Shown piece by piece: positions 33,824-41,701 of a DNA stretch of 64,000 nucleotides. The notes under the pieces were generated by a model, which saw nothing but the letters and a program-made list of their open reading frames with translations, was not told the DNA's origin and made no database searches. A program made the position numbers and the translations under genes. Where the stretch lies: the NCBI GenBank assembly GCA_964237235.1, contig CAXSGY010000007.1, positions 62,001 through 126,000 on the forward strand, given 5' to 3'. Positions within the stretch are counted from its first letter, which is position 1, and each line of letters starts with the position of its first letter. The stretch is from GCA-002050365 sp964237235. Its GTDB lineage: Bacteria; Acidobacteriota; Blastocatellia; Pyrinomonadales; Pyrinomonadaceae.

Positions 33824-34954
33824 TTAATTGATAGCTTGCGATATTTCTAATTGCACGGGTGTTTGGACATTAAAAGCATCAAGCGCACTAGCAACTTGAT
33901 GAATCGCAGTTTTATCACGATTCACATATCGAAGCGTCGTTTGAATTACGGTATGCCCTAACTGTCCGCCGATTTTTGCAAGACTAAAACCTAAATCATC
34001 AAGTCGGCTGGCGTGTGTATGCCGCAAATCGTGAAACCGAACGCCCTCAAGTTTTGCATCAATACAAGCATTTCTAAATCCAACTCGCACTTCGGTTTTA
34101 ATCCCGAATACCAAATTATAGTTGTTTTTTGCCTTCGAATGCAGCAATTCCAACTCCTTATATAAACGATTGGTGATAGACACTTGCCGTTCACGCATCG
34201 TCTTCGTATTGAAGGCTTGAATCGTAATAATTCCAGAATCAAAATCCACTTCCGACCATTGTAATTTAAGTAATTCCCCTAATCTGCATCCCGTATCAAC
34301 AGCGGCGATGATTATTGGACGTAGATGAATGCGGTGATAACCCGTGCAAGCATCTAAAAGCCGTTGTTCCTCTTCTTGCGTTAAAAATCTTTCACGCTTG
34401 ACTTCATCGCTGGCGTGAATCAAAACATCGCCTTTTTTGAATGGATTTTTAGTTATCCAATCATTACGTTCGGCAATGTTCAGTATGCGGCGAAGATATG
34501 ACATTTCACGGTTGACGGTTGAAAGACTTCGTTGTTTGCTTTGATGTGTGGATGTGCTTAGTCTTTCACTGCGGTAAGTTCGAAGATGTTCATAAGTAAT
34601 GGCTTTTAACTTTTCTCGCCCAAAATGTTGACGGAAAACCTTGAGGTATCCACGAACGCTGGCAACCGAACGTAAGCCCGAAACTTTACGGTTGTTGACA
34701 TATTTCGCTTCGGTTACATAACGCTTTTCGTAAAAATCGCATAATTCGTTGAATGTAACTTTTTCGGCATCAATTCGGGCTATACCGCCGTTGTCGAAAT
34801 CTTGAATTAATTTTTTTAGAATTTGTTCGCCGTTTGTTTTGTTCTCGGCTCGACGTTTGACGTTCCGGCGTTTGCCGCTATTATCCGTAAATGTAAAACG
34901 TGCATACCAAATGCCCTTTTTCTCTTGATAGACATATCCTTTCCGTGATTTCAT
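33824..34954 (-). CDS. int: Tyrosine recombinase (integrase)
   Basis: 376 aa. N-terminal arm-binding AP2-like domain (RKGYVYQEKKGIWYARFTFT), core-binding SAM-like domain (about 65-165), catalytic domain with Arg in VDTGCRLGELLKLQW, Lys in FNTKTMRERQ, HDLRHTHASRL (His-x-x-Arg), LGHTVIQTT and nucleophile Tyr in LRYVNRDK. Complete active site. It lies 133 bp from att site 2, the standard int-att arrangement, and should catalyse integration into tRNA-Leu(CAA). Confidence 0.9.
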   Translation of the reverse strand: MKSRKGYVYQEKKGIWYARFTFTDNSGKRRNVKRRAENKTNGEQILKKLIQDFDNGGIARIDAEKVTFNELCDFYEKRYVTEAKYVNNRKVSGLRSVASVRGYLKVFRQHFGREKLKAITYEHLRTYRSERLSTSTHQSKQRSLSTVNREMSYLRRILNIAERNDWITKNPFKKGDVLIHASDEVKRERFLTQEEEQRLLDACTGYHRIHLRPIIIAAVDTGCRLGELLKLQWSEVDFDSGIITIQAFNTKTMRERQVSITNRLYKELELLHSKAKNNYNLVFGIKTEVRVGFRNACIDAKLEGVRFHDLRHTHASRLDDLGFSLAKIGGQLGHTVIQTTLRYVNRDKTAIHQVASALDAFNVQTPVQLEISQAIN

Positions 34955-34976
34955 TTCTAACTCCTATCTTTTTCAA

Positions 34977-35005
34977 TGTGTCCGTGCGGACTCTTTGCGG
35001 ACACA
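34977..35005. repeat. GGACAC arm-type sites near att
   Basis: TGTGTCC (34977-34983) and GGACACA (34999-35005), inverted. GGACAC also occurs as direct repeats at the other end of the element (26892, 26904). Candidate integrase arm-binding sites. Confidence 0.5.
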
Positions 35006-35086
35006 TTCGATTGATTTTTGTTAGAAAGGGTAAGTAGAAAAGGTTGATTTTATTGATATTTTTGATAGGAATTCTTTCTAAAACGC

Positions 35087-35172
35087 ACTCAAAATCTGGC
35101 GGGAGCAATCCCATGACGGTTCGACTCCGTCCTTCGGCATTTAAGTTTTTCCTTTATAATCAACACTTTAGA
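35087..35172 (+). repeat. att site 2: tRNA-Leu(CAA) 3' end plus flank
   Basis: Identical for 86 bp to att site 1. Upstream of the core the anticodon 5' stem is absent (reads AAAACGC before ACTC), as expected for element-derived sequence. Marks the right end of the 8.3-kb element. Confidence 0.85.
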
Positions 35173-35284
35173 GTTCTTTCGCTGCTCCCTTCATTTTTTG
35201 CTTTAATTACTTTACTTGAACTCTTTCCTGATTTGCTTCGGCTTGGCTGGACTTCTGAATCTTCCGCGCATAATTCTATCGTTT

Positions 35285-35824
35285 TCATTTGTTTCCGTTA
35301 GGTTTGATTGCAGTTTCGTTCGCCCTGCGGTGCGCGTTAATGAATGCGCCGATTTGAATGCTGACGAAATCTCTGATTGCCTGCACTTTTTCTTTTATTA
35401 CCGATACGATGCTCCGACTTTCCCAGGTGCCGGCGATTGATGTAATGCTTTTTTCCCGGTCTAAAACAATTTGCTGATTTAGCGAGGTGTTGATGCTCAC
35501 GGCAAATCCGCCGACTCCGTTATCAATCGAATTGACGCTGACGAATAACACGACGTAAGGAAAGGTAGTGTCATTTGCATTTTTGATTTTTAATCCCGAT
35601 TGCCGGAGCTTTGTTTCGACATCCGTTTGAATTTGTTCGGTCGTAATTCCTGCCTTTATTAAATCGGGAGCAAGCGGCTCGACCTCGACCTTCAGGCTGT
35701 CGAATCCCTTCAACGTTTTGACCGCCGCGTCGGTTTGCGAAAACGTCTGCGCGGGCATCAGCAAACAACCGAAGAATAAAAACAGCCAGATTAATAATTC
35801 GCTTTCAGACTTAATTTTTTTCAC
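35285..35824 (-). CDS. Secreted protein of unknown function
   Basis: 179 aa from GTG at 35824, 5 nt after GAGGAGA; a longer frame to 35968 has no ribosome site. Signal peptide KIKSESELLIWLFLFFGCLL then MPAQTFSQ. Mature domain alpha/beta: ITTEQIQTDVETKLRQSGLK, FPYVVLFVSVNSIDNGVGGF, SIAGTWESRSIVSVIKEKVQ. Similar secreted proteins with this strand order are known only as hypothetical. Lies in the remnant between att 2 and att 3. Confidence 0.6.
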   Translation of the reverse strand: MKKIKSESELLIWLFLFFGCLLMPAQTFSQTDAAVKTLKGFDSLKVEVEPLAPDLIKAGITTEQIQTDVETKLRQSGLKIKNANDTTFPYVVLFVSVNSIDNGVGGFAVSINTSLNQQIVLDREKSITSIAGTWESRSIVSVIKEKVQAIRDFVSIQIGAFINAHRRANETAIKPNGNK

Positions 35825-36073
35825 AATTTTCTCCTCGTCACAGTAAAGCAGATCCGATAAATCAGACTGCTGAAAATAATCGAAATAAATGTAAGAAGGA
35901 TTATAAGCATTTTCAGAGATTTGCATAGTTTCCAAAAGGTTTTTTAACTTCAACAAACTTATTGTCAATTGAAAATATTAATTCTGCGTGATTTTCAATG
36001 TTGAATCTGAAACGGCGGTCGAAACGAACTTAATCACAGATGAAATAACGGGTGAGAACCGGGAGATAAAAAA

Positions 36074-36616
36074 ATGAACAGAAGAGCTTTTTTGACGACG
36101 GGAATGATGTTCGGCGGTTTGATTAGTCTGTCGGGTTTAGCCTGCGCTTCGGCGGCGAAAAATGAAAATCCGGCAGTTGCTTTGACTACCGATTCGCCCG
36201 TTGACGACACGGATAAACTTCCGTTCAAAAAGGTCGTTAAAACCGATGCCGAGTGGAAGAAACAATTGACGGCGGCGCAGTATGAAGTGGCGAGAAAAGC
36301 CGGCACGGAAGCCCCATATTCAAGTCCGCTCAACGACGTTCACGACAAAGGCACATTTGCCTGCGTCTGCTGTGATTTACCGGTTTTCAGTTCAGCCGCT
36401 AAATTTGATTCGGGAACGGGCTGGCCTAGTTTCTATGAGCCGATAGCCAAAATTAACGTCAGCGAAAAGGTTGATAAAAGTTTAGCCGAGACACGCACCG
36501 AAGTATTGTGCAACCGCTGCGACGCGCATCTCGGACACGTCTTTGACGACGGACCGAAACCGACCGGATTGCGCTATTGTATGAACGGCGTAGCGATGAA
36601 ATTCATCAAAGCGTGA
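36074..36616 (+). CDS. msrB: Peptide-methionine (R)-S-oxide reductase MsrB, exported
   Basis: 180 aa. Tat-like signal NRRAFLTTGMMFGG with lipobox-like LSGLACAS. MsrB domain: EWKKQLTAAQYEVARKAGTE, zinc cysteines in CVCCDLP and CNRCDAH, GTGWPSFYEP, HLGHVFDDGP, and catalytic Cys in LRYCMNGVAMKF. Repairs oxidised methionine in envelope proteins. GGGAG before ATG. Lies between two att copies, so it could be cargo of an older element or native DNA. Confidence 0.85.
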   Translation: MNRRAFLTTGMMFGGLISLSGLACASAAKNENPAVALTTDSPVDDTDKLPFKKVVKTDAEWKKQLTAAQYEVARKAGTEAPYSSPLNDVHDKGTFACVCCDLPVFSSAAKFDSGTGWPSFYEPIAKINVSEKVDKSLAETRTEVLCNRCDAHLGHVFDDGPKPTGLRYCMNGVAMKFIKA

Positions 36617-36924
36617 TGATTATCTTTAAGTGTCTTGATTTGCCCGGAAGTTTTTCGGGCAAATCTGATTCTCACCTACCAAAATCTCTAAACGATTGCG
36701 AGCCGGAAGCGAAAAAGCTAACACAATTAACGAATCCGCTTTGCGTTCTGATTTCTCAAATCCCCGAATATTTTGCGGGTCTATAAATTTGCTTCTTTGC
36801 ACTTGAGCCTTTCAAAAAAATTTGCTCTCCGGTCGGATTTAAATACTCTGTAATAAATTTCGCCTTTTCTCCTGACCTCTCAAGGTCGAATGCGGTTTAC
36901 GCGTCGTCGTTCGGATAATCCGCA

Positions 36925-36980
36925 AAGCTGGCGGAAGCAATCTCAAACGGTTGACTTCGTTCTTCGGCATTTAAGTTTTT
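36925..36980 (+). repeat. att site 3: decayed tRNA-Leu 3' end
   Basis: Aligns to att 1 and 2 from CTGGCGG through the T arm to CTTCGGCATTTAAGTTTTT, with several substitutions in the variable and T arms that break pairing. The flank then diverges. It looks like the oldest, no longer constrained attachment remnant. Confidence 0.7.
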
Positions 36981-37007
36981 GATTTTCCGATTCGGAAAAT
37001 CAACTAC

Positions 37008-37044
37008 AAGCCCTTTCAAAAAATATTTTTGAGAGGGCTTTTTT
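37008..37044 (+). terminator. Intrinsic terminator
   Basis: AAGCCCT...TCAAAAA / TTTTTGA...AGGGCTT with TTTTTT after. Probably the original terminator of the tRNA-Leu locus. Confidence 0.7.
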
Positions 37045-37184
37045 GTTTTCATTTATTTCTCGATTTTGACGAGCGAAAGGCAATTCTCAAATTAGCATCT
37101 TAAAAGGAATTTTTACAACAAATTTTTGCCGCTGCGATTTCATAAATTGTTTGCGGGAAAATATGAATCGAACGTTCATCAATC

Positions 37185-37208
37185 GAGTTATTACAAAACT
37201 CTTACGAT
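37185..37208 (+). promoter_or_regulatory. Shared upstream motif of desaturase genes (copy 1)
   Basis: GAGTTATTACAAAACTCTTA continuing CGAT, with a GAGTT/AACTC dyad. A 24-nt copy with two changes lies before the second desaturase, and its 12-nt core TTACAAAACTCT lies before the response regulator start. Confidence 0.5.
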
Positions 37209-37272
37209 AACTTTTTCTTCAAACTGCTAATCTTAAAACTGTCATATTTTAATTGTCCGCTGAATTTATTAA

Positions 37273-38130
37273 ATGCAAAATGTTATCGAACTCGAAAAGC
37301 CTCGCTTAAACGTCAACTGGAAAAATTTATTTATCGTGACGATTTTTCATCTTTTCAGCGTCGCCGCCCTGTTTTTCTTTAGCTGGGAAAATTTCGCGGC
37401 GATGTTCATCGGAAATTGGATTGTCGGAAGTCTCGGCGTTGGACTCGGTTATCATCGTCTTTTGACGCATCGTAGTTTTAAGGCTCCCAAATGGTTGGAA
37501 TATACGCTGACGGCGTTCGGCACGATGTCTATGCAGGATGCGCCCGACAAATGGGTGGCGACGCACCGCATTCATCACGCTTTTACCGAAGAGCCGAAGG
37601 ATCCGCATTCGACCCGTCCGAGTTTTTGGTGGGCGCACATCGGCTGGGTTGTTTTAGGAACGGCGCAGGATCACGACGCGGCGACTTTTAAGCGGTATAT
37701 TCCCGATTTATTAAAGGATAAATTTCACGTCGCGCTGGCGAAATATTATCTCGCGCCGATTATTCTTTCGGGCTTTCTTTTATACGCGCTCGGCGGTTGG
37801 GGAATGGTTTTGTGGGGCGTTTTCGTGCGCGTCGTTGTCGGCTGGCACACAACCTGGTTCGTTAATTCGCTGGCGCATTTTTTCGGCAAGCGACCGTTTG
37901 CGACGAACGACGATTCGACGAACAACTGGTTCGTTGCGTGGCTCACGTTCGGCGAAGGCTGGCATAACAATCATCACGCATTTCCGACTTCCGCCAGACA
38001 CGGTTTGAAATGGTATCAATTCGATTTGAACTGGCTGACGATCAGGCTTTTCAAACGACTCGGCTGGGCGAAAAATATTCGTATTTTCGAGACGGAAAAG
38101 CTCGCCGCCGAATTGAAAAAAGCCGCGTAA
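37273..38130 (+). CDS. Delta-9 type acyl-CoA/fatty acid desaturase
   Basis: 285 aa. Three histidine clusters: HRLLTHRSFK, HRIHHAFTEEPKDPH and GEGWHNNHHAFP, ligating the di-iron centre. Four TM helices (for example FIVTIFHLFSVAALFFFSWE, YLAPIILSGFLLYALGGWGM). Introduces a cis double bond into fatty acyl chains at the membrane. First of two tandem desaturases sharing an upstream motif. Confidence 0.88.
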   Translation: MQNVIELEKPRLNVNWKNLFIVTIFHLFSVAALFFFSWENFAAMFIGNWIVGSLGVGLGYHRLLTHRSFKAPKWLEYTLTAFGTMSMQDAPDKWVATHRIHHAFTEEPKDPHSTRPSFWWAHIGWVVLGTAQDHDAATFKRYIPDLLKDKFHVALAKYYLAPIILSGFLLYALGGWGMVLWGVFVRVVVGWHTTWFVNSLAHFFGKRPFATNDDSTNNWFVAWLTFGEGWHNNHHAFPTSARHGLKWYQFDLNWLTIRLFKRLGWAKNIRIFETEKLAAELKKAA

Positions 38131-38132
38131 AC

Positions 38133-38156
38133 GAGCTATTACAAAACTCTTACAAT
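38133..38156 (+). promoter_or_regulatory. Shared upstream motif of desaturase genes (copy 2)
   Basis: GAGCTATTACAAAACTCTTA continuing CAAT; differs from copy 1 at two positions. Lies 103 nt before the second desaturase. Confidence 0.5.
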
Positions 38157-38258
38157 CTGCGGGCGCGGAAACTGTTACGATTGCATCATAATCTGCGAAC
38201 GTAGAAAAAGGTTCGCAAATTTACACCAATCAAATAAGGGAATTTATAAATTACAAAA

Positions 38259-39158
38259 ATGCAAAACGCAATCGAATTAAAAAATTCACAGACGGAAAAA
38301 ATTCAATGGGTGACGATATTTTTCGTGACGGCTTTTCACATTTTGGCAATCGGCGCGTTATTTACTTTTAGCTGGGCAAATCTGCTTGCCGCCGCGATTA
38401 CCTGGTGGATTGCGGGCAGTTGGGGAATCGGGATGGGTTATCATCGCCTGTTGACGCATCGCGGCTTTAAAACATCGAAGCCGGTCGAATATTTTCTTTC
38501 GTTCTGCGGAACCTTGGGCTTGCAGTCGGGCGCGGTAAATTGGGTGACGACGCATCGTATGCACCACGCTTTTACCGAAACCGACAAAGACCCGCACAGC
38601 CCGCATCACGGAACTTACTGGTCGCATATGGGCTGGATTTTTCGCGGCACGGCGCAGAATCAGGATGAAGCGACGCAGTGGCGTTACTCGCCCGATTTGA
38701 TGAAGGATCGAGTTCACCGCGTGATGTCGAATTATTACTGGGTTACGCCGATTATCGCCGCCGTGATTTTATTCGCCGTCGGCAGTTTCGTGAACGGCGG
38801 ACTTTTCGGCGGACTTTCGATGGTTTTATGGGGCGTATTTCTGCGCCAGGTGATCGGCTGGCATTCGACGTGGCTGGTTAATTCGGCGACGCATTTGTGG
38901 GGAACGCGCCGTTTTGAAACACGCGACGATTCGCGTAACAACGCGCTGATCGCCGCCGTTACCTTCGGCGAAGGCTGGCACAACAATCATCACGCGCATC
39001 CGCGTTCGGCAAAACACGGCTTGGCGTGGTATGAATTCGACGTTAATTGGGTTCAGCTGAGATTGATGGAAAAATTGGGTTTGGTCAAAGACCTCTACGC
39101 CTATCAAATAGAGTCGGAAACGGAAATCGAAGCCGAGCCGTTGCGCGAAGCGGCTTAA
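38259..39158 (+). CDS. Delta-9 type fatty acid desaturase, second copy
   Basis: 299 aa. Histidine boxes HRLLTHRGFK, HRMHHAFTETDKDPH and GEGWHNNHHAHP. TM helices as in its neighbour (FVTAFHILAIGALFTFSWAN, WVTPIIAAVILFAVGSFVNG). It has a longer acidic C-terminal tail (YQIESETEIEAEPLREAA). Paralogous to the preceding gene, clearly a tandem duplication with divergence, so substrate or position specificity may differ. Confidence 0.88.
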   Translation: MQNAIELKNSQTEKIQWVTIFFVTAFHILAIGALFTFSWANLLAAAITWWIAGSWGIGMGYHRLLTHRGFKTSKPVEYFLSFCGTLGLQSGAVNWVTTHRMHHAFTETDKDPHSPHHGTYWSHMGWIFRGTAQNQDEATQWRYSPDLMKDRVHRVMSNYYWVTPIIAAVILFAVGSFVNGGLFGGLSMVLWGVFLRQVIGWHSTWLVNSATHLWGTRRFETRDDSRNNALIAAVTFGEGWHNNHHAHPRSAKHGLAWYEFDVNWVQLRLMEKLGLVKDLYAYQIESETEIEAEPLREAA

Positions 39159-39166
39159 ATTTTAAT

Positions 39167-39231
39167 GTAAAGCGGAAAATGGAAAACGGAAAATCACCGG
39201 GTGATTTTCCGTTTTCCATTTTCCGCTTTAC
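39167..39231. repeat. Perfect 32-bp palindrome
   Basis: Left arm 39167-39198 and right arm 39200-39231 are exact inverse copies around a single G. Arms are built from GGAAAAT/GGAAAAC-like heptamers. It could end the desaturase transcript or sit in the kinase leader, the kinase ATG being 10 nt away. Confidence 0.85.
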
Positions 39232-39241
39232 ACTTTGATAT

Positions 39242-40147
39242 ATGCGTGTCGCCGGTCGTCGAAAAGCCGTTATCTTTGTTCTCGCGCTGGGCATCTGTCT
39301 GGTCGCGCTGGCGGTCGCGCTCAACGTCGGCTGGATTTTGCTGAACTTGCGCGAAGTCGCGCTGATGGTTTTCGGCATCATTTTTTTCGCGATTATCATC
39401 ACGGGCTTGGTTTTAAATACGATTTTTCTGATTCGTGAAATTCGCCGCAACGAACAGCACGACGCGTTTTTAAATGCCGTGACGCACGAATTGAAAACGC
39501 CCATCGCTTCGATTCGTCTTTATCTCGAAACCTTGCAGACGCGCGAGGTCAGCGACGCAAAGCGGCAGGAATTTTACGGCGTGATGCTCGCCGACAGCAA
39601 CCGTCTTCTCAACACCGTTCAGCAGGTTTTGCAGGCGAGCCGCACGCGCGACAAAAATCATCTGCTCAATATCAACGAAATAAATTTGGCGGAGCTTTTA
39701 AAGGAATCGGTCGAGCGCGTCAAGACCCGTTACGATTTGAGCGACGGCGCGATTAATTTTTCGCAGACGGACGCGGCGATTAAAATCTTGGGCGACAGCA
39801 ACGAACTGCAAACGGTTTTTACTAATCTGCTCGACAACGCCGTCAAATATTCTGATAAGGAAAATATAAATGTTTGGCTAGCGGTAAAAAGTCTGAACAA
39901 AAAATTCGTCATCGTGCGCGTCAGGGATGCGGGAATCGGTTTGCCGCCCGGAGAATTAAAACGCATTTTCAAAAGATTTTACCGCGTGCCGAGCGTTCAG
40001 ATGCAGAAAACGAAAGGCACCGGACTCGGTTTATTTATCGTCCGCTCGATTATCAAAAAACACGGCGGACGCATTTTCGCCGAAAGCGAAGGCGAAGGCG
40101 CGGGCAGCACATTCATCGTCCAACTGCCGAAAGTATTGAAATCGTAA
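39242..40147 (+). CDS. Membrane histidine kinase with minimal sensor
   Basis: 301 aa. Two TM helices with about ten residues between (LGICLVALAVALNVGWILL; LMVFGIIFFAIIITGLVLN), so no real periplasmic domain. HisKA: NAVTHELKTPIASIRLYLE with the phospho-His. HATPase: NLLDNAVKYSD (N box), DAGIGLPPGELKRIFKRFYR (G1/F), TKGTGLGLFIVRSIIKKHGG (G2). The layout is that of intramembrane-sensing kinases. Paired with the next response regulator; follows two desaturases. Confidence 0.85.
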   Translation: MRVAGRRKAVIFVLALGICLVALAVALNVGWILLNLREVALMVFGIIFFAIIITGLVLNTIFLIREIRRNEQHDAFLNAVTHELKTPIASIRLYLETLQTREVSDAKRQEFYGVMLADSNRLLNTVQQVLQASRTRDKNHLLNINEINLAELLKESVERVKTRYDLSDGAINFSQTDAAIKILGDSNELQTVFTNLLDNAVKYSDKENINVWLAVKSLNKKFVIVRVRDAGIGLPPGELKRIFKRFYRVPSVQMQKTKGTGLGLFIVRSIIKKHGGRIFAESEGEGAGSTFIVQLPKVLKS

Positions 40148-40235
40148 ATCGTTCGTCGCTGTTCGTTAATTGCTGCAACCATTGCGAATGTAAATTTTCA
40201 ATTAACGGATAATGACCGGCGATTTACAAAACTCT

Positions 40236-40958
40236 ATGAAAATTTTAGTCGTCGAAGACGAACAACATCTGGCGGACGGTTTAAAGTTTAATCTCGAAGC
40301 CGAAAATTACGAAGTCGAACTTGCCGCCGACGGTCGCATCGCTTTAGAGATTTTATTAACCGAAAATAAAATTTTTGACGCGATTATTTTAGACGTGATG
40401 CTGCCCGAAGTTGACGGTTTCGCCGTCGCTAAAAATTTACGCCAAGCCGAAAATTTTACGCCGATTTTAATGCTCACGGCGCGTTCGCGTCCCGAAGATG
40501 TTTTGCAGGGATTCGAAGCCGGCGCGGACGATTATTTGCCGAAACCGTTTGAACTGAAAATTTTTCTGGCGCGTCTGAACGGGCTTCTGCGGCGGCGCGA
40601 ATGGTTTAAGAAGGAAACGAAAATGCCGATTGAAGGCGAAATTTTCGCGGTCAACAATCGTTTGATAGATTTCGCAAATCTCGAACTGCGCAGCGAAACG
40701 GAGACGATTCACCTGACTCTAATGGAAGCCAAACTTCTTAAATATCTAATCGAAAACGCCGGGAGTGCGATTTCGCGCAAAACGATTTTAGAAGAAGTCT
40801 GGGATTTGAACGAGGAAACCGACACGCGCGCGATTGATAATTTTATCGTGCGTTTGCGCCGTTATTTAGAAGACACGCCCGAAAATCCGAAAATCCTGCA
40901 AACCGTCCGCGGCATCGGCTACCGCTTCGTGAATGAAAGTGAAAAAGTAGAAAGGTGA
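40236..40958 (+). CDS. OmpR/PhoB-family response regulator
   Basis: 240 aa from ATG at 40236 (MKILVVEDEQHLADGL); another ATG 8 codons earlier is possible. Receiver: acidic VEDE, phospho-Asp in AIILDVMLPEVDG, LTARS, and Lys in YLPKPFELKIF. C-terminal winged helix: RSETETIHLTLMEAKLLKYL, DTRAIDNFIVRLRRYLED, LQTVRGIGYRF. Works with the preceding kinase. TTACAAAACTCT (40224-40235) sits directly before the chosen start. Confidence 0.85.
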   Translation: MKILVVEDEQHLADGLKFNLEAENYEVELAADGRIALEILLTENKIFDAIILDVMLPEVDGFAVAKNLRQAENFTPILMLTARSRPEDVLQGFEAGADDYLPKPFELKIFLARLNGLLRRREWFKKETKMPIEGEIFAVNNRLIDFANLELRSETETIHLTLMEAKLLKYLIENAGSAISRKTILEEVWDLNEETDTRAIDNFIVRLRRYLEDTPENPKILQTVRGIGYRFVNESEKVER

Positions 40959-40967
40959 AAAAGGTTA

Positions 40968-41063
40968 AAAGGGAAAATGTGAAAAAACCTTTACCGATTA
41001 TCAGTATGTTTTCGATTAGCAAAAAAACTTTTTCCCTTTTCCGCATTTTCACATTTTCCCTTT
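40968..41063. repeat. 18-bp purine-rich inverted repeat
   Basis: AAAGGGAAAATGTGAAAA (40968-40985) and its inverse (41046-41063), 60-nt loop. Between the response regulator stop and the tmRNA promoter. Confidence 0.6.
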
Positions 41064-41084
41064 AAAGATTTGCAACTTTTACAT

Positions 41085-41112
41085 TTGAAATTTCCTCTAA
41101 AAGCGGTAAGAT
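41085..41112 (+). promoter_or_regulatory. tmRNA promoter
   Basis: TTGAAA (41085-41090), 16 nt, TAAGAT (41107-41112), about 20 nt before the mature tmRNA 5' end. Confidence 0.65.
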
Positions 41113-41132
41113 AAAAGACCTTCCCGAAATGT

Positions 41133-41508
41133 GGGGGCGACAGGCTTCGACAGGGGCTTGTATAGATCTTTGGATGCACGTCGGGCGTGTTTGTAAGCTC
41201 GTTAAAACTACAAGCAAAACACAAATGCCAATCAAGAAATGGCTCTTGCTGCCTAGTTAATTCTAGCCATCAGGTGTTTCCCCGCAAGTCTGCTTAAAGC
41301 GCGCGGTGCGAAGCATAACTTATTTTAAGCTGGCGCGGTTTCTCCGTCTGCGAAACCGCGCGAGACATTAGTCAGACTGGCTTTCCGCGAGGTCTTGTCA
41401 ATTCACTGACTTGCGGGGGGCGAGATTAAAAAAAGAGAATTGAATAAACGTGTAGATTCCTTCGGTCGCAACCTTTGGATGCGGGTTCGATTCCCGCCGC
41501 CTCCACCA
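41133..41508 (+). ncRNA. ssrA: tmRNA
   Basis: 376 nt. tRNA-like ends: acceptor GGGGGCG pairs with CGCCTCC (one G-U) and CCA is encoded; the conserved GCGACAGGCTTCGACAGGGG start and T-arm GCGGGTTCGATTCCCGC are present. The tag frame ends AACACAAATGCC..., read as NTNANQEMALAA then TAG, giving the usual ALAA degron. It rescues stalled ribosomes with SmpB. Confidence 0.95.
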
Positions 41509-41701
41509 TAAATCTTCCCGCAATCCCAAAAATTAAGGTTTTGGACGAAAAAAATCTTTTGCAAAACTGTGATTGAAAAAGTTATATTACAGAACGACGA
41601 ATGTCGTGCCGGTCTTACAGTTATCGAAGCGATTATTCGATTGACACCTGTCCAAATACATTAAATAAAAGGCTTTCTCAATCAGATAAAGCTGTCTGAA
41701 A

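Larger units (their letters stand above)
36617..37184. other. Gene-free stretch with att relic and terminators
   Basis: Hairpin GCCCG/CGGGC near 36640-36660 after msrB, then the decayed att copy and its terminator. No gene recognised. Confidence 0.4.
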
